This document shows, in pieces, positions 1 to 5,597 of a stretch of 9,862 nucleotides of DNA (positions are counted from its first letter, which is position 1; every line of letters begins with the position of its first letter). A program made the translations under genes and the position numbers. Below the pieces are notes generated by a model. The model searched no databases. It was not told the origin of the DNA and was given only the letters and a program-made list of their open reading frames with translations. Origin of the DNA: Bacillota bacterium (GTDB lineage: Bacteria > Bacillota_E > Sulfobacillia > Sulfobacillales > JAIMBI01); NCBI GenBank assembly GCA_021828405.1, contig JAKARZ010000062.1, positions 1 through 9,862 on the forward strand. The letters are read 5' to 3'.

Positions 1-2
1 GG

Positions 3-422
3 ACCGACAGGCAACGGTTCCCGTCGGCGGCGCCGTTGGTCTCGTGGGCGGGGTTGAGTCCCGGCCAGCGCCAGAGCGGCGGCCACGCGCACGCCGCGCC
101 CGTGCGCAAGGGGAGTAAGACGCTCCGCCCCGTCGTGGGGGAAGCCGGCCAGGCGGCGGGACGGACGCGGACGGACCTGGGGGCCGTGTACCACCGGCGG
201 GCGGGGCGCCGGGGCCAGCCACGGGCGGCGCTGGCGACGGGGCGCCACATTCTGGTGGTGGCCTACCACAGTCTCCGGACCCCGGACACGGTCTACCAGG
301 ACCTCGGCGCGGACTCCTGCGACCCGCGGGACCGCGCGGCGGTGGTGCGGCGGGAAACGCGGCGCCTCGAGGCGTTGGGGTACGACGTGACCCTCGCACC
401 CCGGGTCCCGGCGGCCGGCTGA
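3..422 (+). CDS. IS110-family transposase, C-terminal part (5' end outside window)
   Basis: The reading frame is open from the first bases of the window to a TGA at 420-422 and encodes about 139 residues. They match the C-terminal half (Transposase_20 / IS116-IS110-IS902 region) of IS110-family transposases. The recognisable blocks, in order, are RFPSAAPLVSWAGLSPGQ, RKGSKTLR, QAAGRTRTDLGAVYHRRAGR, HILVVAYHSL, YQDLGADSCDPRD and RRLEALGYDVTL. In intact relatives these are RKGSKWLR, AHTILVIAYHLL and YQDLGADYFD. The family is a RuvC-like DEDD recombinase guided by a bridge RNA; the catalytic N-terminal domain lies upstream of the window, so activity cannot be judged. There is no stop or frameshift in the visible part. 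Substitutions in normally constant positions (for example a Cys for Tyr-Phe in the LGADYFD block) hint at early decay. The family assignment is secure; intactness is unknown. Confidence 0.88.
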   Translation, partial: TDRQRFPSAAPLVSWAGLSPGQRQSGGHAHAAPVRKGSKTLRPVVGEAGQAAGRTRTDLGAVYHRRAGRRGQPRAALATGRHILVVAYHSLRTPDTVYQDLGADSCDPRDRAAVVRRETRRLEALGYDVTLAPRVPAAG

Positions 423-440
423 CCGGTCGGGGCATCTCCT

Positions 441-488
441 CTAGCGGTAGTACGTCGGAAACTGGGACCCCACTAGCGGTAGTACGTC
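441..488 (+). repeat. Pair of 16-bp direct repeats behind the IS110 gene
   Basis: The 16-mer CTAGCGGTAGTACGTC occurs at 441-456 and again, identically, at 473-488. The two copies are separated by 16 unrelated bases, giving a period of 32. They begin 18 bases after the transposase stop, where an IS110-family right end would lie, and they start with CT, a core dinucleotide seen at the ends of several IS110 elements. They could mark the right end of the element plus its target, or be a structural part of the right end. Which of these applies is inference. Confidence 0.75.
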
Positions 489-500
489 CTACCTATTTTT
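478..500 (+). terminator. Weak hairpin plus T-run after IS110 gene
   Basis: GGTAG (478-482) can pair with CTACC (489-493) around a 6-nt loop, and a TATTTTT run ends at 500. The stem is only 5 bp, so this is a weak candidate for a rho-independent terminator of the IS110 transcript. It overlaps the second copy of the 16-bp direct repeat. Confidence 0.3.
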
Positions 501-727
501 CAAAGGAGACGCCCATGGCCATGCCGGCCGTTGACAGGGATGAAAAATGAGGGGTCGAATGAGGCTGCGGACCACTATCAGTCGACAAACGCCGCGACCG
601 CTAGCGTCAGGACGATGGGGACAAAAAATACCGCTCAGCCGATCCGTGAATGCCTGGGGTGGCAAGCACAACCCGGCCACGACGGCCCGCATCAGGCCTA
701 GCCTGGTGATCAGCACGCGCACCGGGG

Positions 728-759
728 AGAAGGCGTCCCATCACGCGAAGACACCTTCT
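728..759 (-). terminator. Candidate terminator of the MNT-HEPN operon, displaced by the IS
   Basis: Read on the minus strand, AGAAGGTGTC (759-750) pairs with GACGCCTTCT (737-728) as a 10-bp stem with one G-U pair and a 12-nt loop. If the IS and one copy of its target duplication are removed, this hairpin starts only 6 bases after the HEPN stop codon. That is the right place and strand for an operon terminator. No U-run follows the stem, so it may be a 3'-end stabilising structure rather than an intrinsic terminator. Confidence 0.3.
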
Positions 760-768
760 TGCCCCTAA

Positions 769-788
769 GGAGCCTCGTCATAATAATG
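769..788 (+). repeat. Left terminal inverted repeat of the ISAzo13-family element
   Basis: The sequence starts GGAGCCTCGTCA and continues T-AATA; the opposite end of the element is its inverted copy with three differences. It sits just downstream of the transposase stop codon at 792-794. Confidence 0.85.
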
Positions 789-791
789 TCA

Positions 792-1574
792 TCATGGCGT
801 AATGGTAGCGTTCCATTCGCCATGAAAGGCATCCGGCGTAACATGGAGCGCGTGGAAGGCTTCATCCGTCACGACGATCCCGGTCGGATAGGGACCCGAG
901 TCGTATTCCGCGTGGATGATCAGGCCGGTGGTGGTGGTGTCGTGGTCGCTCCCGACGGGCACCAGCCGGCGTTGCGGCTCAGGTCGTAAATGCCATAGGG
1001 GGTCGCCCTGCCCTCCGCGAGGCTGGGGAAGTCGTACACCGGCACCCGCTCGGGTTGCGCCACGGGTTGCCACGCCTGGCCGCCGGTCTTGAAGTGGCCG
1101 ATGAGGTCTTTCTTCTTGGCGTCCACGGAGGTCACGGGTGGGTGGGCCGCTTGCGCGGCGGCGGTGCGGGCGGCGATGTACTGGAACTGGGCATCACGGT
1201 CGGGATGCGGGGCCCGGCCTTCCATCATCTTGCGGGGGGCTTGGAGGCTGAAGCCGACCGCGTGCAGCAGACGGCCCACGGTGGAGGGACTTACCGGGTG
1301 GCTTGCGGCTGCAGGGCGGCCGCCAACGGGGCGCAACTCTTACACGTCCCCCGCCACGGCGGCCCGGCGGGGGGCCACCGGGCGGGATGGGTCACGTCGG
1401 CGAGGCCGCGGCGCATCGTCGCCCGGTCGAGCCCGGTGACCTCCGCCACGACCGCGATCCCCCCGCGCCCCAACGCCTCGCCTCGGCGGCGGCCGCCAAG
1501 CGGCGGGTGCGTTCGTTATACTCCCCACTCACGGCCGTCCACCGGGCCCGAGTTCCTGCGGCAGTCGCGACCAT
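792..1574 (-). pseudogene. ISAzo13-family transposase, frameshifted and internally deleted
   Basis: Read on the minus strand, pieces of an ISAzo13-family DDE transposase appear in the correct order but in different frames. The N-terminal block is NERTRRLAAAAEA. After a 5-bp tandem duplication (GAGGC twice, 1475-1484) it resumes as GRGGIAVVAEVTGLDRATM. A stretch is then missing before GTCKSCAPLAAALQ. A further frameshift near 1300-1310 leads into SPSTVGRLLHAVGFSLQAPR, HPDRDAQFQYIAAR, SVDAKKKDLIGHFK and PYGIYDLSRNAGW. A one-base loss near 963 shifts the frame again into VPVGSDHDT, which is joined directly to TTTGLIIHAEYD and GIVVTDEAF...FHGEWNATITP. The roughly 100 residues that normally lie between DHDTA and TTTRTGL, including much of the catalytic core, are gone. 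The product is certainly non-functional. The start is probably the ATG at 1574 (alternative 1586). Confidence 0.88.
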
Positions 1575-1662
1575 CCGATAATGCATCGGGACGAACCCCT
1601 TTCAGCATCCAGCTGTCGGGATCCGTCGTCACCCACCACCTCAATTCCTTTGCTTTCGGGTT

Positions 1663-1682
1663 AACTATTGTGACGAGGCTCC
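1663..1682 (-). repeat. Right terminal inverted repeat of the ISAzo13-family element
   Basis: On the minus strand this end also starts GGAGCCTCGTCA. Its first base supplies the G of the neighbouring HEPN gene's TAG stop codon, and the TAA copy of the target duplication follows at 1683-1685. Confidence 0.85.
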
Positions 1683-2116
1683 TAAGTGGCCGAACGGGGC
1701 ATGTCTTCATTCGGGGGGCCGCTGGCTCCGGCCCGTGTTCGCACGCGGTCCTGGCAGTAGCTCAGCACATCCGTCGCCAGCGCGATGGCCTGTTGCGCTT
1801 CATCGAGGTCGATGCCCCACGCCGCCCTTGGCTCGTAACATGGAGTCACCCCATATTCGCTCAACACCGCGCAGGCTGACGCCAAGGATGGCACGATGGT
1901 GAAGTCCTCCGAAACCATGGCGGCCAGACGCTCGATGTCGTGTGTCTTGGGAAACGGCGTGCCGCGCGAGGCCAACACCGCCTTCAAACCTTTCTCCGCC
2001 GCCTGCTGGGCATGAAAGCAAGTGAGGTGCCACAAATCGTGGCCAGCCAGGATTTGCGCCGCGTGCAGATCCTTCAGGGCCAACTGGAGTAATTCGTGGG
2101 CCTCAGAGGTGGCCAT
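1682..2116 (-). CDS. HEPN-domain protein, likely toxin of an MNT-HEPN module
   Basis: The 144-residue, mostly helical protein matches the HEPN family (PF05168 type). It shows an N-terminal helix with LALKDLHAAQILAGH (12-26), the hallmark FHAQQAAEKGLKAVL (34-48) and the loop SRGTPFPKTHDIERL (50-64). The segment YGVTPCYEPRAAWGID stands where relatives often have an RYP-like motif. HEPN proteins partnered with MNT proteins are usually RNases acting as toxins. The classic catalytic Rx4-6H is not clear here; the nearest is R51-x7-H59, so RNase activity is unproven. The ATG at 2116 overlaps the end of the upstream MNT gene by 14 bp, indicating translational coupling. The TAG stop straddles the junction with the ISAzo13 element: T and A come from the target duplication, G from the IS tip. 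The C-terminal tail (RTRAGASGPPNEDMPRSAT) looks disordered. Confidence 0.88.
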   Translation of the reverse strand: MATSEAHELLQLALKDLHAAQILAGHDLWHLTCFHAQQAAEKGLKAVLASRGTPFPKTHDIERLAAMVSEDFTIVPSLASACAVLSEYGVTPCYEPRAAWGIDLDEAQQAIALATDVLSYCQDRVRTRAGASGPPNEDMPRSAT

Positions 2117-2441
2117 AAATCACCCGGCCTTCGCGCAGGGCTTCCGAGAGGAATGACCGACCCTCCGTCACGGCTTCGCGAATCTCGTCCGGCGTACGTA
2201 CGAGCAAGTCCACGGGGATCGTCCGAGGATGCATCGCGAGGCGGTAACGGAGGCCGCGCTTGGTGGGGCGCAGTGGAGTGTCCTCGACCACCAGCAGGTC
2301 AAAGTCGCTGTCGGCGGTGGCTGTGCCGCGGGCACTGGACCCAAACAGCAGCACCGCCTGCGGATGGCCTGCGGAGAGGATTTGGCGCACGTACTCCTGC
2401 AGGACCGCTTCGCGACAGCCTGTATCGCTGGACGGTGTCAC
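2103..2441 (-). CDS. MNT-type minimal nucleotidyltransferase, likely antitoxin of the HEPN partner
   Basis: The 112-residue protein has the pol-beta-fold nucleotidyltransferase signature LLFGSSARGTATADSDFDLL: GS, ten residues, then DxD. A third acidic strand, IPVDLLVRTP, completes the metal-binding triad. The size and motif are those of the minimal nucleotidyltransferases paired with HEPN proteins. In studied pairs the MNT neutralises the HEPN toxin, in HepT-MntA by adding AMP to it; whether this pair does the same is inference. The GTG at 2441 is chosen because GGAGGG lies 7 nt upstream. The open frame extends to 2543 and includes an ATG at 2477, but that ATG has no ribosome binding site. 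The gene is first in the operon, with HEPN overlapping its 3' end, which lets the antitoxin be made first. Confidence 0.87.
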   Translation of the reverse strand: MTPSSDTGCREAVLQEYVRQILSAGHPQAVLLFGSSARGTATADSDFDLLVVEDTPLRPTKRGLRYRLAMHPRTIPVDLLVRTPDEIREAVTEGRSFLSEALREGRVIYGHL

Positions 2442-2837
2442 CGGGCATCCCTCCGATCGTCGCTCGTTGAGATTCATGATAAGCCGCACTGCGGTTTGGT
2501 GCACCCTACGCCGGCGCGAGGGATCGCCGCCCCCAGGGCGCACCTCCGCTGCTGAAACGACTCAGACCATAACCCAACCAACGGCTCGACCAGCCGATGC
2601 CACCCGCATCTGGCCCGCGCCAGCACGTCGAGGTCCGCCGGGTTTTGCAGGCGGCGCGCACCTCCACCACAAGGCAAACCTGCACCGCAGAGGGGCTCGC
2701 CCATTTTCACGCGGGTCAAAACACCCTCGGCGTGGGTCACACCCCACACTTCGCCCCCAGGGCCGCCAAGCAGCTGACCAGGCGGGCGAGCGACAATAGC
2801 ATGTCGTCGTCGGTGACTTCGTGAACCTAGGCTTCGT
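2442..2837 (-). other. Gap between otsB and the MNT gene; possible frameshifted gene remnant
   Basis: No family is recognised. On the minus strand one frame reads VHEVTDDDMLLSLARLVSCL and on to AALGAK, with an ATG at 2802, and stops at a TGA near 2737. A one-base shift in the run around 2745-2755 joins it to a second open frame reading VWGVTHAEGVLTRVKMGEPL and later NPADLDVLARARCGWHRLVEPL, open to about 2474. Together these look more protein-like than the other frames and may be a decayed gene of about 100 residues. A short inverted repeat, GTGAAC/GTTCAC (2821-2826 with 2836-2841), overlaps the otsB stop, but it is too weak to call a terminator. Confidence 0.35.
2476..2505 (-). promoter_or_regulatory. 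Possible promoter/operator region of the MNT-HEPN operon
   Basis: On the minus strand TATCAT (2481-2476) could be a -10 box placing transcription start about 30 nt before the GTG of the MNT gene. No convincing -35 is visible. Two palindromes lie directly upstream: CCGCA-C-TGCGG (2484-2494) and GGTGCACC (2498-2505). Such sites would suit autoregulation by the module, but this rests on position and symmetry only. Confidence 0.25.
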
Positions 2838-3596
2838 TCACTCCACCGCCGCCCTCTCGGCCAGCCATCGGCGGGCCGCCGTCGGATTGGGCAGGCGAAA
2901 GGCCGCTCGCGTCGGTTCGCGGTGGCCCACCTGCACCGCGAGCCCTTGGGGCTCCACCTCGCGAAACAGATCTTCGTCGGTCGCATCGTCGCCGAGGGCC
3001 GCCACCAGCGCGCGGGTCCGCCAGTCCACCCCGATGTGCTGATGCAGCCACGCGTTGAGGGCGGTTCCTTTGTTCGCGGCCCGCGGTACGATGTCCAGCG
3101 CCATATGGCCCCAACGGGCCAGGTAGAGCGGGTCCTCGGCCGTATCCAGAAATGCCTGAATCTGTTCCAGCAAATAGGGCCCCCGGTCGGCCGTGACCGA
3201 CCGCCAGTGTACGCACCACGTGGCCCCTTTGTCTTCCAGCCACACGCCCGGCACGCGGCGAGACCACTCGGCTATCACCTGTCGCCACGCCGAGGGCGGC
3301 ACGGTGCCCAGCGCATCGGCCCCGTGATTGCCCAGCAGCACCCCGACAAAGCCAGGGAGGTGGCGGGCCAAGTCATCGCGTGCCCGCCCTGAGATGATCA
3401 GCACCAGCCGGCGCGGCGGCTGGTGCAGCCGATTCAGCAGCGGTGGCAGGGTGGGCGGCACCACGATCGCGTCGGGGTGCTCTGCCAAGTCCACCAGTGT
3501 CCCATCCCAGTCCAGCGCGAGCACATGGGGGGACAGCCCAGGGGCCTTGCTTTGCCAGGCGGCCGTGAGGGCTGCCGCATTGGCCGGCGACGTCAC
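2838..3596 (-). CDS. otsB: Trehalose-6-phosphate phosphatase
   Basis: OtsB hydrolyses trehalose 6-phosphate to trehalose and phosphate, the second step of the OtsAB pathway, in the cytoplasm. The 252-residue protein shows all four HAD motifs. Motif I is LDWDGTL, with the nucleophile Asp at about residue 29 and the acid/base Asp two later. Motif II is LIISGR near residue 68. The motif III lysine is in ANKGTAL, and motif IV is LGDDATDED near 201-208. The segments LLGNHGAD and WLEDKGATWCVHWR also fit the family, whose usual length is 250-270. I chose the GTG at 3596 because its GTGA overlaps the otsA stop by 4 bp, the classic coupled arrangement. The frame is open further upstream to a GTG at 3626, inside otsA, which is the alternative start. 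The gene is second in the otsA-otsB operon and is not damaged. Confidence 0.93.
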   Translation of the reverse strand: MTSPANAAALTAAWQSKAPGLSPHVLALDWDGTLVDLAEHPDAIVVPPTLPPLLNRLHQPPRRLVLIISGRARDDLARHLPGFVGVLLGNHGADALGTVPPSAWRQVIAEWSRRVPGVWLEDKGATWCVHWRSVTADRGPYLLEQIQAFLDTAEDPLYLARWGHMALDIVPRAANKGTALNAWLHQHIGVDWRTRALVAALGDDATDEDLFREVEPQGLAVQVGHREPTRAAFRLPNPTAARRWLAERAAVE

Positions 3597-5056
3597 TCGA
3601 CCGCGGCCAGCACGTTTTCCGCCCACTCTTGGACGGTGTGCCGCTGCAAATGGGCGCGCATCGTGGCAATGCGGGCCCGCCGTTCGTCCAGCGGCACCCG
3701 AATGGCCATCTCCAGCGTGTCGGCAAACCCTTCGGGGTCTAGTGGATTGATGGGAAACGCCTGATCCAGCTCAGCCATGGCGCCTGCCAGCTCTGACAGC
3801 AGCAGCACGCCCCGTCCGTCCACCTGCGCGGCGACAAACTCTTTGGCCACCAGGTTCATGCCGTCGACCAGGGAACTCACGACGAAGAAGTCGGCGGCCC
3901 GGTACAGGGCGGCCAGCCGGCGCAGGTCCAGCGGCTGGAGCAACGTTACCACCGGCTGCCAGCCGCCATCGACGCCCCACCGACGATTGACTCGCTCCGC
4001 CGCGCGCTCCACCTCACCCTTCAGGCGCGCGTAGTCGGGCACGGAGCCCCGGCTGGGGGCCACCACTTGAAGCAGCATGACCTCGCCGCGGCGGTGGGGA
4101 TGGCGCTGGAAAAAAAGGTCCAGAGCCTCCATTCGCGGCAGGATCCCTTTGGAGTAGTCCAGCCGGTCCACGGCCACCCCCAGAATGCGACGCTCGCGCT
4201 CCAGCCGCCGCCGAATGGCGCGAGTCAGCCGTGCGGCCGACGGCTCCTCGGCCGCCGCCTCCACCAGTGACGTGTCGATGCTAATGGGGAAGGCCTCGAC
4301 CAGCACGTCTCGCCCCTGATACTGAACGATGCCGGTCGCGTCGTCGGCTGGGAGTGCTAGAAACTGCCGCACGCAGTCCGTGAATCGGCGGCAGTCGTCC
4401 TCCGTTTGGAAGCCCAGCACGTCCGCACCCAGCAGCCCGGTTAAGATGTCCAGGCGGTTCGGGCATAGGCGGAGCAGGGTGGCGGGGGGCCAGGGGATAT
4501 GCCAAAAGTGTACGATGCGCTGGGTGGGCCGACGGTCGCGCAGGAGACCCGGCACCAGGGCCAGGTGATAGTCGTGGCTCCACACGGTGTCTTCGGGGTG
4601 GGAGCCGTCGAGGATGGCCTCCACGAAGCGCCGGTTGACGCGCCGATATGCGGTCCATGCGTGGCGATAAAACCGGACCCGCTCCACCGCCAAGTGACAC
4701 AGCGGCCACAGGCCGCGATTGGCGTACTCCACATAGTAGCCCTCAACCTCTTCGGGGCTCAGGCGAATGCGCTGCAGTAGGTACTCCGGGTCGCGGGGGG
4801 GGATGCCCAATTGACCGGAGGGCGCTTCCTCCCAGTCCCGCTCTCCGCTGCCCCACGCGATCCACGTGCCTCCCCGAAGCCGCAGGACGGGATCGAGCGC
4901 AGTGACCACGCCCCCGGGGGTCCGGCGCAGGACGGTGTGACCAGCTTTGGTCGCACGGTGCAAGTAAGGCTCGCGGTTGGTAACCACCACCAACCGCGAG
5001 CCTTCGGCTGCATCCACCTGCGTGGCCACCGCGCCACCCCCCGCCGTCGTGACCAT
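3593..5056 (-). CDS. otsA: Trehalose-6-phosphate synthase (GT20 glycosyltransferase)
   Basis: The enzyme joins UDP-glucose (or another NDP-glucose) to glucose 6-phosphate, giving trehalose 6-phosphate for OtsB. The 487-residue product has the GT20 landmarks in order: [11 protein letters not shown] (21-31), [39 protein letters not shown] (about 158-169), [17 protein letters not shown] (about 209), [17 protein letters not shown] (about 296-305, with the phosphate-contacting Arg and Lys), [14 protein letters not shown] (about 397-410) and [17 protein letters not shown] and HIPWPP, rather than SNRLP and HIPFPS, place it in a GT20 branch I recall from Chloroflexota and high-GC Bacillota; glucosylglycerol-phosphate synthase is the main alternative. 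The otsB partner supports trehalose. The start is uncertain: ATG 5056 has AAGGTG about 12 nt upstream and fits family length, while ATG 5101 in the same frame would add 15 residues. Confidence 0.92.
   Translation of the reverse strand: MVTTAGGGAVATQVDAAEGSRLVVVTNREPYLHRATKAGHTVLRRTPGGVVTALDPVLRLRGGTWIAWGSGERDWEEAPSGQLGIPPRDPEYLLQRIRLSPEEVEGYYVEYANRGLWPLCHLAVERVRFYRHAWTAYRRVNRRFVEAILDGSHPEDTVWSHDYHLALVPGLLRDRRPTQRIVHFWHIPWPPATLLRLCPNRLDILTGLLGADVLGFQTEDDCRRFTDCVRQFLALPADDATGIVQYQGRDVLVEAFPISIDTSLVEAAAEEPSAARLTRAIRRRLERERRILGVAVDRLDYSKGILPRMEALDLFFQRHPHRRGEVMLLQVVAPSRGSVPDYARLKGEVERAAERVNRRWGVDGGWQPVVTLLQPLDLRRLAALYRAADFFVVSSLVDGMNLVAKEFVAAQVDGRGVLLLSELAGAMAELDQAFPINPLDPEGFADTLEMAIRVPLDERRARIATMRAHLQRHTVQEWAENVLAAVE
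4966..5004 (-). repeat. Perfect 16-bp inverted repeat inside the otsA coding region
   Basis: AAGGCTCGCGGTTGGT (4966-4981) is the exact inverse complement of ACCAACCGCGAGCCTT (4989-5004), with a 7-nt loop. In the otsA message this forms a very stable hairpin over codons 18-31, about 50 nt after the start codon. It spans the codons for the conserved [12 protein letters not shown] segment. It could influence translation initiation or early elongation, or be a by-product of codon choice. Confidence 0.9.
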
Positions 5057-5148
5057 GTTTCTAGAATACACCTTTGGCGCCCTTGGTGGCATGCGGAACA
5101 TGCTCCGGGGCCCCCGGCAATCGCCATCAGCAGGCGCTATGCGGTTGG

Positions 5149-5177
5149 CCCCGGCGGTACCGCCTACCTCGCCGGGG
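5149..5177. repeat. GC-rich stem-loop overlapping a 12-bp palindrome
   Basis: CCCCGGCG (5149-5156) pairs with CGCCGGGG (5170-5177) across 13 nt. The palindrome GGCGGTACCGCC (5153-5164) overlaps the left arm, so the two pairings exclude each other in RNA. As DNA the palindrome could also be a dimeric repressor site. No function is assigned. Confidence 0.5.
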
Positions 5178-5238
5178 AGTCGTGGCCGCGGACCGATGGT
5201 GCGGGACGCTCCGCCGTGCTGGACCTGAAGATGAGCGG

Positions 5239-5272
5239 ACCCCGAGGGGTACCGGCCAGCCTCGGCTACCCC
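5239..5272. repeat. Two mutually exclusive short hairpins
   Basis: GGGGTA (5246-5251) can pair either with ACCCC just upstream (5239-5243, 2-nt gap) or with TACCCC downstream (5267-5272). The alternative pairing resembles an attenuator, but the stems are 5-6 bp and no T-run follows. It is reported as structure only. Confidence 0.35.
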
Positions 5273-5508
5273 GCTCTCGCCTGTATGTCAGCCTGAACCT
5301 TTAGCAGAGCGATCCATCCGGGCTCAAAGCCAAGTCTCCCTATGGGCATGGCCACTTCTCAGGGAACGCGTCAACATCCGCCCGGGTGAACGTCCACGCG
5401 ATGGACCGCGCCCATGAGCGTTCGGCGCCGGGGCTAAGCGTACTTGGCGACAACGCCGGCCTGCCGCCAAATCGCGTGCGAGTACCCCGTCAGCCTCCGC
5501 ATCGACGG

Positions 5509-5514
5509 TATACT
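5509..5514 (+). promoter_or_regulatory. Possible -10 box of the mfd promoter
   Basis: TATACT is the best sigma-A-like -10 hexamer upstream of mfd. It would start transcription near 5521, shortly before the leader hairpin. No recognisable -35 lies 16-19 bp upstream and there is no TGn extension, so confidence is low. Confidence 0.25.
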
Positions 5515-5527
5515 AGCAGACAATACG

Positions 5528-5566
5528 GAGCAGGTGCGAGGGGCGGGGGCCGCTCTCGCACTGCTC
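5528..5566 (+). promoter_or_regulatory. Hairpin in the mfd leader with a short T-run
   Basis: GAGCAG-G-TGCGAG (5528-5540) pairs with CTCGCACTGCTC (5555-5566): 12 bp interrupted by one bulged G, with a 14-nt G-rich loop. GCC and four Ts (5570-5573) follow, and the mfd ribosome binding site starts about 15 nt later. It could be an intrinsic terminator or attenuator in front of mfd, or a 5' mRNA-protecting structure. The short T-run makes efficient termination doubtful. Confidence 0.5.
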
Positions 5567-5597
5567 GCCTTTTGGCGTTCAGAGAAAGAGGTGGACG

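Larger units (their letters stand above)
423..765. other. Gap with no recognised gene between the two IS elements
   Basis: No protein family is recognisable in any frame here. A good ribosome binding site (AAGGAG, 503-508) precedes an ATG at 515, but the frame closes after 11 codons with TGA at 548-550 (peptide MAMPAVDRDEK). This could be the stump of a gene whose body was lost or frameshifted. The right part of the gap, up to 765, was the sequence directly behind the HEPN gene before the ISAzo13 element inserted. Confidence 0.5.
769..1682 (-). mobile_element. Decayed ISAzo13-family insertion sequence with TIRs and TAA target duplication
   Basis: The element is 914 bp and is bounded by terminal inverted repeats: the left end 769-788 and the reverse complement of the right end 1663-1682 agree at 17 of 20 positions, including the first 12. 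It is flanked by the direct repeat TAA at 766-768 and 1683-1685, read as a 3-bp target-site duplication. Inside is a minus-strand transposase gene whose stop lies 4 bases from the left repeat. The transposase is heavily damaged (see pseudogene), so the copy cannot move by itself, though its ends could still be acted on by a related transposase. Full relatives encode a transposase of roughly 400 residues and are longer, consistent with internal deletions here. Confidence 0.88.
5057..5597. other. Long divergent intergenic region between otsA and mfd
   Basis: About 540 bp carry no recognisable gene; overlapping open frames on both strands show no family motif and have poor starts. It must hold the promoters for otsAB (leftward) and mfd (rightward). 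Several GC-rich inverted repeats fall in 5104-5272 and one near 5528-5566 (listed separately). I find no tRNA and no full T-box or other riboswitch signature. pth and fin, often next to mfd in Bacillota, are absent from this side. Confidence 0.6.

Noticed and set aside
441..488. Two-unit repeat as a CRISPR array
   Set aside because: Only two 16-bp units with a 16-bp spacer and no cas genes; too short and too few for CRISPR.
1055..1879. Long plus-strand open frame of 274 codons across the ISAzo13 element
   Set aside because: It is antisense to the recognisable transposase pieces and the HEPN gene, crosses the IS boundary and has no family motif; GC-rich DNA gives such shadow frames.
2821..2841. 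Inverted repeat over the otsB stop as a terminator
   Set aside because: Only a 6-bp stem with a 9-nt loop and no T-run; too weak.
5153..5260. GGTACCG motifs suggesting a T-box leader
   Set aside because: No specifier loop, no full T-box TGGNACCGCG sequence and no following terminator with T-run; the downstream gene would not be an amino-acid or tRNA gene either.
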